Part shown: positions 9,609 to 18,781 of the stretch, in pieces
Position numbering within the stretch: position 1 is the first letter of the stretch
Layout: each line of letters starts with the position of its first letter
From: Sphingomonas abaci
GTDB taxonomy: Bacteria; Pseudomonadota; Alphaproteobacteria; Sphingomonadales; Sphingomonadaceae
Direction: 5' to 3'
DNA length: 64,000 bases
Assembly: GCF_014199625.1 (NCBI RefSeq)
Contig: NZ_JACHNY010000002.1
Span: forward strand, 124,001 to 188,000
The notes under the pieces: generated by a model
The model's database searches: none
The model's input: the letters and a program-made list of their open reading frames with translations, nothing else
Told to the model about the DNA's origin: nothing
Position numbers and translations under genes: made by a program

Positions 9609-9638
9609 TCGGACGCGCCTTTTTCGGCCGGAATTGAG

Positions 9639-9677
9639 CGGCTCCCCGCACCGGGCTAAGGAGCGGGGAGCCGTTTT
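9639..9677 (+). terminator. Rho-independent terminator downstream of acpP
   Basis: CGGCTCCCCGC (9639-9649) pairs perfectly with GCGGGGAGCCG (9663-9673) over a 13-base loop and is followed by TTTTCGT. It lies between acpP and fabF. The T-tract is short, so read-through into fabF is possible. Confidence 0.8.
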
Positions 9678-9724
9678 CGTCATCACGTGCCGAAAACATC
9701 GGGATTAGCAGTGTGGAGAGTGGG

Positions 9725-10984
9725 ATGCGGCGTGTCGTCGTAACCGGATTGGGCCTTGTGACGCCGCTGGGCGGCGATGTCGAAACGACCTGGGCCAACA
9801 TCATCGCGGGCAAGTCGGGCGCGGGCCCGATCACGATCTTCGATGCTTCGAACCAGAAATGCCGCATCGCCTGCGAGGTGAAGCCGGCCGACCATCCCTA
9901 CGGCTTCGACCCGAACAAGCGTGTCGACCACAAGGTGCAGCGGCAGGTCGATCCGTTCATCGTCTATGGCATCGACGCCGCCGGCCAGGCGCTGGAGGAT
10001 GCCGGCCTGCTCGAAATGACCGAGGCGGAGCGGTTCCGCGCCGGCTGTTCGATCGGGTCGGGCATCGGTGGCCTGCCGGGCATCGCCAGCGAATCGCTGG
10101 TCTGCGAGAACAAGGGGCCTTCGCGCGTCTCGCCGCACTTCGTGCATGGCCGGCTGATCAACCTCATCTCGGGTCAGGTATCGATCAAATACGGGCTGAT
10201 GGGTCCCAACCATGCCGTGGTCACGGCGTGTTCGACGGGCGCGCACTCGATCGGCGACGCCGCGCGGATGATCGCGATGGACGATGCCGATGTCATGCTG
10301 GCCGGCGGTGCGGAAAGCGCGATCTGCCCGCTTGGCATCGCTGGCTTCGCCCAGGCGCGCGCGCTGTCGATGGGCTTCAACGACACGCCGGAAAAGGCGA
10401 GCCGTCCCTACGACGTCGACCGCGACGGCTTCGTGATGGGCGAGGGCGCGGGCGTCGTGGTGCTCGAGGAATATGAGCGGGCCAAGGCGCGCGGCGCGAA
10501 GATCTATGCCGAGGTGATCGGCTACGGCCTGTCGGGCGACGCCTATCACGTCACCGCGCCGCATCCCGAAGGTTCGGGCGCGTTCCGCTCGATGGAGATG
10601 GCGATGCGCAAGAGCGGTCTGGCGCTGTCGGACATCGACTACATCAACGCGCACGGCACCTCGACCCCGCTCGGCGACGAACTGGAGCTGGGCGCGGTGC
10701 GGCGGCTGTTCGGCGACGCGATCGGCGACCTGTCCATGTCGTCGACCAAGTCGGCGATCGGCCATCTGCTGGGTGGCGCGGGCGCCGTCGAGTCGATCTT
10801 CTGCATTCTGGCGATGCGCGACCAGATCGTGCCGCCGACGCTCAACCTCGACAATCCCAGCGCGGGTTGCGAGGGCGTCGACCTGGTGCCGCATGTCGCC
10901 AAGAAGCGCCCGGTCAAGGCGGTGCTGAACAATTCGTTTGGCTTCGGTGGCACCAACGCATCGCTGGTGATGCGCGCGCTCTAA
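9725..10984 (+). CDS. fabF: 3-oxoacyl-ACP synthase II FabF
   Basis: Condensing enzyme of fatty-acid elongation (KAS II). The 419-residue protein starts MRRVVVTGLGLVTPLGG and has the catalytic triad Cys169 (VTACSTGAHSIG), His310 (NAHGTSTPLGD) and His347 (KSAIGHLLGGAG), and the C-terminal gatekeeper segment NNSFGFGGTNASLV. The ATG at 9725 has GGAG six bases upstream; a GTG four codons earlier is less likely. It directly precedes mltG, a frequent pairing. Confidence 0.97.
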   Translation: MRRVVVTGLGLVTPLGGDVETTWANIIAGKSGAGPITIFDASNQKCRIACEVKPADHPYGFDPNKRVDHKVQRQVDPFIVYGIDAAGQALEDAGLLEMTEAERFRAGCSIGSGIGGLPGIASESLVCENKGPSRVSPHFVHGRLINLISGQVSIKYGLMGPNHAVVTACSTGAHSIGDAARMIAMDDADVMLAGGAESAICPLGIAGFAQARALSMGFNDTPEKASRPYDVDRDGFVMGEGAGVVVLEEYERAKARGAKIYAEVIGYGLSGDAYHVTAPHPEGSGAFRSMEMAMRKSGLALSDIDYINAHGTSTPLGDELELGAVRRLFGDAIGDLSMSSTKSAIGHLLGGAGAVESIFCILAMRDQIVPPTLNLDNPSAGCEGVDLVPHVAKKRPVKAVLNNSFGFGGTNASLVMRAL

Positions 10985-11021
10985 GCGATCGGGCGGCGGG
11001 CCGAGGCCCCTGGGGGAAGTG

Positions 11022-11987
11022 ATGCGGAAACTGGGGTGCCTCGTCCTGCTGGTCGCCGGGCTGGTGATCGGCGCGATTGTCGCGGCGAACATGTGGGCAG
11101 GCGCGGGGCCGGCGGCGAAGCCGGTCAGCGTCGTGGTGCCGGCCGGGGCCAGCCTGGCGCGCGCCGCGATCGCGCTGGAGCAGGCCGGTGCGATCCGCTC
11201 CGCCCATCGTTTCCGCCTGCTCGCCCGCGTCTTCGGCGGCGGCGGCTCGGTCAAGGCGGGCGAATATGAGATTCCCGCCCATGCCAGCGCCGGGCAGATC
11301 CTCGACCTGCTGAAGGAGGGCAAGGTCCGCCAGCGCTTCGTCGTGGTGCCGGAGGGGCTGCCCTCGGTCATGGTCCATGACGCGCTGATGAAGGCGGACG
11401 GACTGGCCGGATCGGTGCCGGTCCCCGCGGAAGGCTCGGTCCTGCCCGACGGCTATGCCTATCAGCGCGGCGATACGCGCGCGGCGGTGCTGGCGCGGAT
11501 GCAGGCGGCGATGCGCGACTATCTCGCGACGGCCTGGGCGAAGCGCTCCAAGGCCAGTGCGGTGACCAGCCCGGAGCAGGCGATCATCCTCGCCTCGATT
11601 GTCGAGAAGGAAACGGGCAAGCCGTCCGAGCGGCGCACGGTCGCGGCGGTCTATGGCAACCGGCTGCGGCTGCATATGCCGCTCCAGGCCGATCCGACCG
11701 TCATCTACCCGATCACCAAGGGGCGGCCGCTCGGCCGGCGGATCAAGCAGTCGGAGCTACATGCGCGCAACGGCTACAACACCTATGCCAGCGCCGGCCT
11801 GCCGATCGGTCCGATCGCCAATCCGGGTCGCGCCTCGATCGATGCAGTGCTCGACCCGGCGGACAGCCAGGCGCTGTATTTCGTCGCCGACGGGACGGGT
11901 GGCCACGTCTTCGCCGACACGCTGCCCGAGCATAATGCCAATGTCCGCAAATGGTATGCGATCCGCAAGGTGCGCGGCGAGATGTAG
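11022..11987 (+). CDS. mltG: Endolytic murein transglycosylase MltG
   Basis: Membrane-anchored lytic transglycosylase thought to terminate nascent glycan strands. The 321-residue protein has one N-terminal membrane segment (about residues 4-24), a LysM-like region (VSVVVPAGASLARAA) and the YceG catalytic domain with ILASIVEKETG, where Glu195 corresponds to the catalytic Glu, followed by YGNRLRLHMPLQADPT and YNTYASAGLPIGPIANPG. It follows fabF by 37 bp, as in many proteobacteria. A GTG one codon before the chosen ATG is also possible. Confidence 0.95.
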   Translation: MRKLGCLVLLVAGLVIGAIVAANMWAGAGPAAKPVSVVVPAGASLARAAIALEQAGAIRSAHRFRLLARVFGGGGSVKAGEYEIPAHASAGQILDLLKEGKVRQRFVVVPEGLPSVMVHDALMKADGLAGSVPVPAEGSVLPDGYAYQRGDTRAAVLARMQAAMRDYLATAWAKRSKASAVTSPEQAIILASIVEKETGKPSERRTVAAVYGNRLRLHMPLQADPTVIYPITKGRPLGRRIKQSELHARNGYNTYASAGLPIGPIANPGRASIDAVLDPADSQALYFVADGTGGHVFADTLPEHNANVRKWYAIRKVRGEM

Positions 11988-12024
11988 TCACGGTCGACCG
12001 CGCCGATTAAAAGCCATTCGATCC

Positions 12025-12387
12025 ATGGCTTGGATGATGGGAATGCGCGATTGGGCAGAGGTGGCGGCGGCCGGGCTGGCCTTGCCGGGCGTGGTTGAGG
12101 GGGCGAGCTATGGCCAGCCGGCGCTGCGTTTCCGCGGCGCGACGCTGGCCGGCACCACCGCACCCGATCCGGGCAGCTTCGTTCTTCACGTCTCGCTGGC
12201 CGACAAGCCGGTGCTGATCGCCACCGACCCAGACAGCTTCTGGGAGACCGATCACTACCGCAAATGGCCGGCGGTGCTGGTGCGCTACGGCACCGGGGCA
12301 GGGGAGCGGATCGCCCGGCTTCTGGCCCGCGCCTGGTGGGATCGCGCCACGGTTGCGCAGCGGCGTGAATATGGCGCGCGGCCATGA
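12025..12387 (+). CDS. MmcQ/YjbR-family DNA-binding-like protein
   Basis: Small (120-residue) protein of the MmcQ/YjbR fold. Family features seen are LPGVVEGASYGQPALRFRG, FVLHVSLADKPVLI and the end segment ARAWWDRATVAQR. The start is uncertain: ATG codons occur at 12025, 12034, 12037 and 12043, and no strong Shine-Dalgarno is visible before any of them. The biochemical role of the family is unsettled. It lies between mltG and erpA on the same strand. Confidence 0.75.
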   Translation: MAWMMGMRDWAEVAAAGLALPGVVEGASYGQPALRFRGATLAGTTAPDPGSFVLHVSLADKPVLIATDPDSFWETDHYRKWPAVLVRYGTGAGERIARLLARAWWDRATVAQRREYGARP

Positions 12388-12466
12388 CGGTCGGCTGAAC
12401 CGCCGACTCTCTGAGAGCGGGCGAGGTCACCTTGCCGCCCGCACCGCCACCGCCTATCTGCGGCGT

Positions 12467-12805
12467 ATGGCCACGCTCGTTTCCGAGGTCGCATTGACCC
12501 CTGCCGCCGCCGCCCGTGTGGCGGCCATCGCCACGCGCCAGAACAAGCCGGCCCTGCTCCGCCTGTCGGTCGAGGGGGGTGGTTGTTCGGGCTTCCAGTA
12601 CAAGTTCGGGCTGGCCGACGCGCCCGAGGCGGACGACAGCGTCGCCGAGACCGACGGCGTCCGTCTGCTGGTCGACAGCGTCAGCCTGGATCTCGTGCGC
12701 GGCTGCACCGTCGATTATGTCGAGTCGCTCGGCGGCGCGGCGTTTCGAGTCGATAATCCGGTGGCGGCGTCGGGATGTGGTTGCGGAACCAGCTTCGCCG
12801 TCTAA
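12467..12805 (+). CDS. erpA: Iron-sulfur cluster insertion protein ErpA (A-type carrier)
   Basis: A-type Fe-S carrier of 112 residues. The three cluster-binding cysteines of the HesB/IscA family are present: Cys40 in EGGGCSGFQYKFG and Cys104/Cys106 in SGCGCGTSF. The start MATLVSEVALTPAAAARV is chosen because it gives the usual family length; the preceding in-frame sequence is Arg-rich and overlaps the YjbR gene. It is followed after 10 bp by xth, which suggests co-transcription. Confidence 0.93.
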   Translation: MATLVSEVALTPAAAARVAAIATRQNKPALLRLSVEGGGCSGFQYKFGLADAPEADDSVAETDGVRLLVDSVSLDLVRGCTVDYVESLGGAAFRVDNPVAASGCGCGTSFAV

Positions 12806-12815
12806 GACGGGTGGC

Positions 12816-13586
12816 GTGAAGATCGTCACCTACAACGTCAACGGCATCAAGGCGCGACTGCCGCGCGTGCTGGAATATCTGACCGAAGATCAACCGGATG
12901 TGGTCTGCCTCCAAGAGCTGAAATCGGCCGATGAGGGGTTTCCCGCCGCTGAGATCGCGGCGGCAGGATATGGTGCCCTCTGGCACGGGCAGAAGGCGTG
13001 GAACGGCGTCGCGGTGCTGGCGCGCGGACAGGAACCGATCCTGCGCCAGCGCGGGCTGGATGGGGAGCCGGAGGACGAGCAGAGCCGCTATCTGGAATGC
13101 GACGTCGGCGGGATCGTCATCGCCTCGCTCTATCTGCCCAACGGCAACCCGCAGCCCGGCGCGAAGTTTGACTACAAGCTGCGCTGGATGGAACGGCTGG
13201 CGGCGCGCGCCCGCACGCTGCTGGCGGAGGAGCGGCCGGCGGTGCTGGCGGGCGACTATAATGTCATCCCGAACGACGACGATACCTATTCCGTGCCAGC
13301 CATGGCCAGCGACGCGCTGATGCAGCCCGAAAGCCGCGCCGCCTATCGCCGCCTGCTGGCGCAGGGCTGGACCGACTCGCTGCGCAGCCGCGCCCCCAAG
13401 GGCGGGGTCTGGACCTTCTGGGACTATCAGGCCGGATCGTGGCAGCGCGACGCCGGCTTCCGCATCGATCACCTGCTGCTCAGTCCGCAGGCGGCCGACC
13501 GGCTGGTCGATGCGGGCGTCGACAAAAGCTATCGCGGGCGCGACAAGGCGAGCGACCACGCGCCGACCTGGGTACGACTCCGCTGA
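12816..13586 (+). CDS. xth: Exodeoxyribonuclease III
   Basis: AP endonuclease and 3'-5' exonuclease of base-excision repair. The 256-residue product starts with a GTG codon (KIVTYNVNGIKARL). It contains the metal-binding LQELKS, GDYNVIPNDDD and the terminal SDHAPTWVRLR, plus DAGFRIDHLLLS, as expected for the exonuclease-endonuclease-phosphatase fold. It is 10 bp downstream of erpA and its 3' end abuts the next gene. Confidence 0.95.
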   Translation: MKIVTYNVNGIKARLPRVLEYLTEDQPDVVCLQELKSADEGFPAAEIAAAGYGALWHGQKAWNGVAVLARGQEPILRQRGLDGEPEDEQSRYLECDVGGIVIASLYLPNGNPQPGAKFDYKLRWMERLAARARTLLAEERPAVLAGDYNVIPNDDDTYSVPAMASDALMQPESRAAYRRLLAQGWTDSLRSRAPKGGVWTFWDYQAGSWQRDAGFRIDHLLLSPQAADRLVDAGVDKSYRGRDKASDHAPTWVRLR

Positions 13587-13609
13587 CGCGCCGGCTTTCC
13601 GCGCTGGGC

Positions 13610-14386
13610 GTGGCGCTGATGGCGCTGCCGGCCGCCGCCTGGGGACAGGACGCGCCGCGGTTCTGCCCGACCCGGCCGTCGCTGGAGGGGTCGGCTTGCA
13701 CGACCGAGCCGGGGCGGGTGCATGTCGAGTTCTCGGTCGCCGACTGGGAGCGGGACGACCAGCCCGACAGCCGCACCGATACCTGGCTGGGGGCGGACTT
13801 CATCGCCCGGCTGGGCGTCGGGCCCTCGACCGAGGTGCAACTCGGCTGGTCGCCGGTCGGCTATGTGCGCGAGCGCGACAAGGCCGACGACCGCGTGACG
13901 AAACAGGCGCGAGTGGGCGATATCCGGCTGGCGGTGCGGCAGAATCTGCGCAACCCGGACGGCCAAGGCCTGTCCTTCGGCCTGGAGCCGTTCGTGACCC
14001 TGCCGGTCGGGCGCTCGCCGGTCGGGGCCGGCACCTGGGGCGCCGGGCTGGTGCTGCCGGTCACCTACGATCTGACTGATACGCTCAATATCGGTGTGAC
14101 CGGCGAGGCGGATGCACGGCCGGACGAGGAGGGTGGTGGCCGGCATTTCCGGGCCAGCGGCGTCGTCGCGGCCTCGATCGCGGTAACCGAGCGGCTGAAT
14201 GCGACGATCGAGGCGGAATGGTTGCGCGACCGTGATCCGGCCGATCCCTCGACCCAGGCGCTGGCTGGTCTCGGCCTGCAATGGGAGGTGACGCCGACCC
14301 GCGCGCTTTATGGCGAGGCCGTGGCTGGGTTGAACCACCAGTCGCCCGACCTGCATCTCTATATGGGCATGGCCGCGCTGTTTTGA
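13610..14386 (+). CDS. Exported outer-membrane-type protein (phenol MetA-pathway 'transporter' family)
   Basis: A protein of about 258 residues with a signal peptide (ALMALPAAAWGQDAP) and a beta-rich body with alternating polar and hydrophobic strands ending in aromatic residues (YGEAVAGL to MGMAALF), resembling the PF13557-type putative outer-membrane transporters. The start is uncertain. GTG at 13610 gives a short signal peptide; a basic n-region (TRRLSALG) lies just upstream, so a non-ATG start around 13583, overlapping the xth stop, is possible. Substrate unknown. Confidence 0.7.
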   Translation: MALMALPAAAWGQDAPRFCPTRPSLEGSACTTEPGRVHVEFSVADWERDDQPDSRTDTWLGADFIARLGVGPSTEVQLGWSPVGYVRERDKADDRVTKQARVGDIRLAVRQNLRNPDGQGLSFGLEPFVTLPVGRSPVGAGTWGAGLVLPVTYDLTDTLNIGVTGEADARPDEEGGGRHFRASGVVAASIAVTERLNATIEAEWLRDRDPADPSTQALAGLGLQWEVTPTRALYGEAVAGLNHQSPDLHLYMGMAALF

Positions 14387-14556
14387 CCCGATGGCGGGAC
14401 GCGCCGACACTTGGCGCGTCCTGCGGTGAAGATGTGGCGGATTGTACGGGCGACCCGATGAAAATGGCGGAAATCCGCCACTCCAGTGTTTGGCATAGGT
14501 AATGCACTAACACAGTTGCCGCCGGAAAATGGTCCAGGCGGCAGGGAGACGATACC

Positions 14557-14868
14557 ATGTTCAGCCTGATCCTCGCCGCCGCTGTTGCCGCCGCCGCACC
14601 GGCCCCCGCCGCCGCTTTGGCAGAGCCCATGCCCGACATCGCCAATGCCCGCATGTCAGCCCCGGTGCTGCCCGCCTCGAAATGGGCGCAGCCGCGTGAC
14701 CGCGAAATGGTCGTCAATGCCCTGCGCAAGCCGGTTAGCCAGCAGATGACCGGCGCCAAGGGGCCTTATTATTGCTTCATCGACGATATCAGCAAGAAGG
14801 GCGAGACCCGTCGCGTCTGCCGTAAGCGCGCCGACTGGAATCGCCTCGGCCTCGAACCGGTGCTGTGA
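14557..14868 (+). CDS. Small exported protein of unknown function
   Basis: A 103-residue protein with a clear Ala-rich signal sequence (MFSLILAAAVAAAAPAPAAALA) and a mature part with two cysteines (YYCFIDD and RRVCRKRADW) that could form a disulfide in the periplasm. GGGAG lies well placed before the ATG. The 170-bp upstream region contains the palindrome TGGCGGA-AA-TCCGCCA (14465-14480). I do not recognise the family. It is convergent with the following GNAT-like gene. Confidence 0.75.
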   Translation: MFSLILAAAVAAAAPAPAAALAEPMPDIANARMSAPVLPASKWAQPRDREMVVNALRKPVSQQMTGAKGPYYCFIDDISKKGETRRVCRKRADWNRLGLEPVL

Positions 14869-14919
14869 GGAACCCCGGTGGCGGTCGGCCGGTCCCGACC
14901 GCCACGCCGTTTTCAGATG

Positions 14920-16068
14920 TCAGAGCGTCCGGCCATAGACGTTGTAGACCTTGTTGACGCGGCTCTGGATGGTCTCGGCGATCGAGCGCATCCCCTGATT
15001 GTCCTCCAGGATCCACCCGATCTCGCCCCGGCTCGCGCCATAGTGCGTCACCGAGGCGCGGCGGATATATTCGATCATCATGAAGGCGAGCTGGCTCGCC
15101 ATGCGCGACGATTGCAATTCCTTGACCACGCCCATCAGCGGCACGCGCATCGTCCGTACCTGGGGTTTGCGCAGCCATAGCAGCAGCTTGGCCCAGCCGA
15201 ACGGCAGCAGCGAGCCGTTCAGCGGCGCGATCGCCTCGTTCAGGTCGGGCAGGGTGATCATGAACGCGACCGGCTTGCCGTCGAGCTCGGCGATGCGGAT
15301 CAGGTCGTTGAACACGATCGGCTTCAGCTTGACGCCGACATCCTTGATCTCGGGCGGGGTGAGGGGGACGAAGCCCCAATTGTCCGACCATGCATCGTTC
15401 AGGATGCCGAGGATGATCGCCGCTTCCTCGTCGAACCTTGACTTGTCGACCTCGCGCACGCGGATGCGGGGATTGGCCTCGCCCGACTTGATGATCCGCT
15501 GGACGATCTTCGGAAAGTCCTGGGTGATGTCGAGCTCATAGGTCATGAGCTGCTTGACCAGGGCGTATCCGGCCGCCTCGATCCACTCGCGATATTCGGG
15601 GCGGGCATGGCCCATCATGATCGTTGGCGGATGGTCGAACCCTTCGACCAGCAGGCCGGGCTCCTCCCAGATCGATTGCGAGATCGGACCCAGCGCGCGG
15701 GTGATGCCCTGGCCGCGCAGCCAGTCCTCCGCCCGGACGATGAGCGCCTGGAAGATGTCCTGGCGCTCCGCCTCCATCAGCCCCCATTGGCCGGTGCCGG
15801 GGCCGAAGCCTTGGTCGGCGGGCATGGTCAGCGCCAGCGTGTCGATATGCGCGGAGATGCGGCCGACCACCCGTCCGTTTTCCTCCGCCAGGAACAGCTG
15901 CGCCTTGGCGTGGCTGTACCAGCCGTTCTTCGCCGGCGTGATCAGGCCGAGCGCCTCGCCCCTCAGCGGCGGCACCCAGTTGGGGTCGTCGCGATAAAGG
16001 CGGAACGGCAGGTCCACGAAGGTCTTGCGGTCGCGCTTGGTCTCGACGGGTCTGATCGTGATCGTCAT
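14920..16068 (-). CDS. GNAT-like N-acetyltransferase-superfamily protein
   Basis: Conserved alphaproteobacterial protein of 382 residues. The N-terminal region (TIRPVETKRDRKTFVDLPF) and the later LFLAEENGRVVGRISAHID look like a GNAT core, followed by a second, less typical acyltransferase-like half with RIRVREVDKSRFDEEA and ELDGKPVAFMITLPDLN. The start at 16068 follows GGAGG. Homologues are sometimes labelled dATP pyrophosphohydrolase, but I see no Nudix box to support that. The substrate is unknown. It is divergent from the desaturase gene. Confidence 0.75.
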   Translation of the reverse strand: MTITIRPVETKRDRKTFVDLPFRLYRDDPNWVPPLRGEALGLITPAKNGWYSHAKAQLFLAEENGRVVGRISAHIDTLALTMPADQGFGPGTGQWGLMEAERQDIFQALIVRAEDWLRGQGITRALGPISQSIWEEPGLLVEGFDHPPTIMMGHARPEYREWIEAAGYALVKQLMTYELDITQDFPKIVQRIIKSGEANPRIRVREVDKSRFDEEAAIILGILNDAWSDNWGFVPLTPPEIKDVGVKLKPIVFNDLIRIAELDGKPVAFMITLPDLNEAIAPLNGSLLPFGWAKLLLWLRKPQVRTMRVPLMGVVKELQSSRMASQLAFMMIEYIRRASVTHYGASRGEIGWILEDNQGMRSIAETIQSRVNKVYNVYGRTL

Positions 16069-16181
16069 CAATGGTCCTCCGGCAGCCTGGGCCCGTAAAC
16101 GGCGGAGCCGATCATGGCGAGTGAGGATTCCGTAATATGCCGTGGCTGGGAAAGCCACGCTGTCGCCATTATCTGAAGCCA

Positions 16182-17273
16182 ATGGATCATGTCATGAACA
16201 GCATCACGCTCGATCGTGCCGGCATGCCGAGCCGCGCGAAGACCATCCGCGTCGCCGATGACAAGGCGATGCTGCGCGCCGCCGCTGAGCTGACCCGCAC
16301 CCATTCGCAGGCGAGGCCCGGCATCTACTGGGCGGACCTGATCGCGTCGGTGGTGATCGGCTATGGCGCGCTGGCGGTGGCGATTCTGACACCCTCGACC
16401 GGCGTGACCATCGCGGCGAGTGTGGTGGCCATGCTGGGCCTCTACCGGGCGATGAGCTTCATTCACGAGGTTTCGCACATGAAGCACAGCGCGCTGCCGG
16501 GCTTTCGCGCCGGGTGGAATGCGCTGGTCGGCGTGCCGATGCTGATCCCGTCCTTCATGTATGAAGGCGTGCACAACCTCCACCACGCCAAGACCCGCTA
16601 TGGCACGGTCGAGGACCCCGAATATCTGCCTTTGGCGCTGATGAAGCCGTGGACGCTGCCGCTCTTCATCATCGTCTCGGCGCTGGCCCCGGTCGCCCTG
16701 CTGGTGCGGTTCGCCATCCTCTCGCCGCTGTCGATGCTATCGCCGACGCTGCGTCGGATCGTGGTCGAGCGGTACTCGGCGCTGGCGATCAACCCGCAAT
16801 TCCGCCGCCGCATGCCGGAGGGCGACGCGCTGCGGCTGTGGAACCGGATCGAGAGCGTCGCCAGCCTGTGGGCGATCGGCCTGATCGCGCTGGCGGCGAC
16901 CGGCGTGCTGTCGCTGCGCAGCTTCGCGATCATCCTGGCGGTGGCGTCCGCGGTCGCGGTCCTCAATCAGGTCCGAACGCTGGTGGCCCACCTCTGGGAA
17001 AATGAGGGCGAGCCGATGAGCGTGACCGCGCAATATCTGGACAGCGTCAACGTGCCGCCGCCGGCGTTGCTGCCCGCGCTGTGGGCGCCGGTGGGCCTGC
17101 GCTACCATGCGCTGCACCACCTGCTGCCCAGCGTGCCCTATCATGCGCTGGGCGCGGCGCACCGTCAGCTGACCGCGATGGTCGATGCGGACTCGCCCTA
17201 TCACAAGGCCAGCTACAAGGGCTTGCCGGGGCTGGTGGCCAAGATCGGCCGCAGCACCATGGTCCGCCGCTAG
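16182..17273 (+). CDS. Membrane fatty acid desaturase
   Basis: Integral membrane di-iron desaturase of 363 residues. Three histidine clusters are visible: FIHEVSHMKH (HExxH), EGVHNLHHAKTRYG (HxxHH) and YHALHHLLPS (HxxHH). Hydrophobic segments surround them at about 50-95, 140-175 and 225-270. This arrangement supports lipid-acyl desaturation or a related oxygenase reaction; regiospecificity cannot be read from sequence. The start is ambiguous between ATG codons at 16182 and 16194. It converges with the M17 peptidase gene, 13 bp apart. Confidence 0.88.
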   Translation: MDHVMNSITLDRAGMPSRAKTIRVADDKAMLRAAAELTRTHSQARPGIYWADLIASVVIGYGALAVAILTPSTGVTIAASVVAMLGLYRAMSFIHEVSHMKHSALPGFRAGWNALVGVPMLIPSFMYEGVHNLHHAKTRYGTVEDPEYLPLALMKPWTLPLFIIVSALAPVALLVRFAILSPLSMLSPTLRRIVVERYSALAINPQFRRRMPEGDALRLWNRIESVASLWAIGLIALAATGVLSLRSFAIILAVASAVAVLNQVRTLVAHLWENEGEPMSVTAQYLDSVNVPPPALLPALWAPVGLRYHALHHLLPSVPYHALGAAHRQLTAMVDADSPYHKASYKGLPGLVAKIGRSTMVRR

Positions 17274-17286
17274 GCCGGACGATGCG

Positions 17287-18660
17287 CTACCCGGCGTAGC
17301 GCGCCTTCAGCACCTGGTAGCAGGCGCGCAGGCCGAAGGCGTCGCCGCCCTTGGGCCGGCCGGGCTTGGACGCCGGCCGCCAGGCGAATACGTCCAGATG
17401 CGCCCAGGCCGTGCCCTTCGGCACGAAGCGGCGCAGGAACAGGGCGGCGGTGACCGCGCCGGCAAAGCCGCCATCGGGCGCGTTGACCATGTCGGCCACC
17501 TCCGATTTCAGCATCTCGTCATAGCCATCCCATAGCGGCAGCCGCCATAGCGGATCGCCGAGCGCGGTGCCCGCAGCCAGCAGATCGGTTGCCAGCGCCT
17601 CGTCATCGCTGAACAGGGGCGGCAGGTCCGGGCCCAGCGCCACTCGCGCCGCGCCAGTCAAAGTCGCGAAGTCGAGGATCAACTCGGGATTCTCCTCGCC
17701 GGCGCGGGTCAGGGCGTCCCCCAGGATCAGCCGGCCCTCGGCATCCGTGTTGGTGTTCTCCACCGTCAGCCCGGCGCGGCTGCGCAGCACGTCACCGGGC
17801 CGGAAGGCGTCGCCGGACACCGCATTCTCCACCGCCGGGATCAGCAGGTGCAGCCGGACGGGCATGGCGGCAGCCATTATCAGCTCGGCGAGCGCCAGCG
17901 CATGGGCCGCCCCGCCCATGTCCTTCTTCATCAGCCGCATCGCCGCCGAGGGCTTGAGGTCCAGGCCGCCGGTGTCGAAGCAGACACCCTTGCCGACGAT
18001 CGCCAGCCGCGGCGCGTCGGGATCTCCCCATCGTAGCTCGATTAGGCGGGGGGCGCGCTCGCGCGGGGCAGCGCGGCCGACCGCATGGATCATCGGGTAG
18101 GCCTGCGTCAGTTCGTCGCCGCGTCGCACCGTCACCGCCGCGCCGTGCCGTTTGCCCAGCGCCTCCGCCTCTGCCTCCAGCTCCGCCGGGCCAAGATCAC
18201 CGGCCGGCGTGTTGACGAGGTCGCGGACCCAGGCGGTGGCGCTGGCGATGCGCAGCGTTTCCTCAAGCCGGGCCACGTCCCCGGTCAGCAGGACGCGCGG
18301 ACCCTCGCCCTCGGCCTTGCGATACCGGTCGAAGCGATATTGCCCCAGCAGCCATCCGAGCGGATCGCCCCCGCCCCCGGTCACGCGATAGGTGCCGGCG
18401 GGCAGGGTTTCCGCCAGCCGCGCCAGCACCCAAGGGCCACTTTCAGCCGGGGGCACCGCGACCACGCGCCAGGCATCGCTGCCATCGGTAAGGATAGCAT
18501 GGCTGCCGGGCTTGCCGGCGAAGCGCTGCGCGGCAAGCTGCGCGCGGGCGACGCCGGTCTGGCCACGCAGCCATGCCTCGTTGTCCGTCGCGGCGATCCA
18601 TTCGATGGCATGCGCGGGTTGGCCTCGGTCAGGCAGGAGCAGGGGGGCGAAGCGGGTCAT
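17287..18660 (-). CDS. Leucyl aminopeptidase family (M17) metallopeptidase
   Basis: Cytosolic di-zinc aminopeptidase of 457 residues. The N-terminal third is variable. The catalytic domain has the metal/Lys site VGKGVCFDTGGLDLKP, the MKKDMGGAAHAL segment and the M17 signature NTDAEGRLILGDAL. The C-terminal GGFAGAVTAALFLRRF and the HLDVFAW motif are also typical. The start is preceded by AGGTGGG. It may act in peptide turnover. It is related to PepA but shorter, as in the alphaproteobacterial PepB-like group. Confidence 0.92.
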   Translation of the reverse strand: MTRFAPLLLPDRGQPAHAIEWIAATDNEAWLRGQTGVARAQLAAQRFAGKPGSHAILTDGSDAWRVVAVPPAESGPWVLARLAETLPAGTYRVTGGGGDPLGWLLGQYRFDRYRKAEGEGPRVLLTGDVARLEETLRIASATAWVRDLVNTPAGDLGPAELEAEAEALGKRHGAAVTVRRGDELTQAYPMIHAVGRAAPRERAPRLIELRWGDPDAPRLAIVGKGVCFDTGGLDLKPSAAMRLMKKDMGGAAHALALAELIMAAAMPVRLHLLIPAVENAVSGDAFRPGDVLRSRAGLTVENTNTDAEGRLILGDALTRAGEENPELILDFATLTGAARVALGPDLPPLFSDDEALATDLLAAGTALGDPLWRLPLWDGYDEMLKSEVADMVNAPDGGFAGAVTAALFLRRFVPKGTAWAHLDVFAWRPASKPGRPKGGDAFGLRACYQVLKARYAG

Positions 18661-18712
18661 CCCACCTACCAATCAGAAGCGGCACGATCGCGCAACCGCA
18701 CGTTCCACCTCC

Positions 18713-18738
18713 GGAACGTCTCCGCGGTCACATACGTT
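18713..18738 (+). promoter_or_regulatory. Putative EcfG (general stress) promoter GGAAC-N17-CGTT
   Basis: GGAAC at 18713-18717 and CGTT at 18735-18738 are separated by 17 bases, the spacing known for sigma-EcfG promoters of the alphaproteobacterial general stress response. The start codon of the small membrane protein follows 44 bp later. The -35 element also forms the right arm of a small inverted repeat (ACGTTCC / GGAACGT, 18700-18719). Confidence 0.7.
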
Positions 18739-18781
18739 ACCGCATAACTGGGAGTTTCCAACACTTTAGGAGCTAAGCGCC

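Noticed and set aside
14465..14480. Palindrome TGGCGGA-AA-TCCGCCA
   Set aside because: The loop of two bases is too small for a terminator and there is no T-tract. It may be an operator for the small exported protein but nothing else supports that, so it is mentioned only in that gene's entry.
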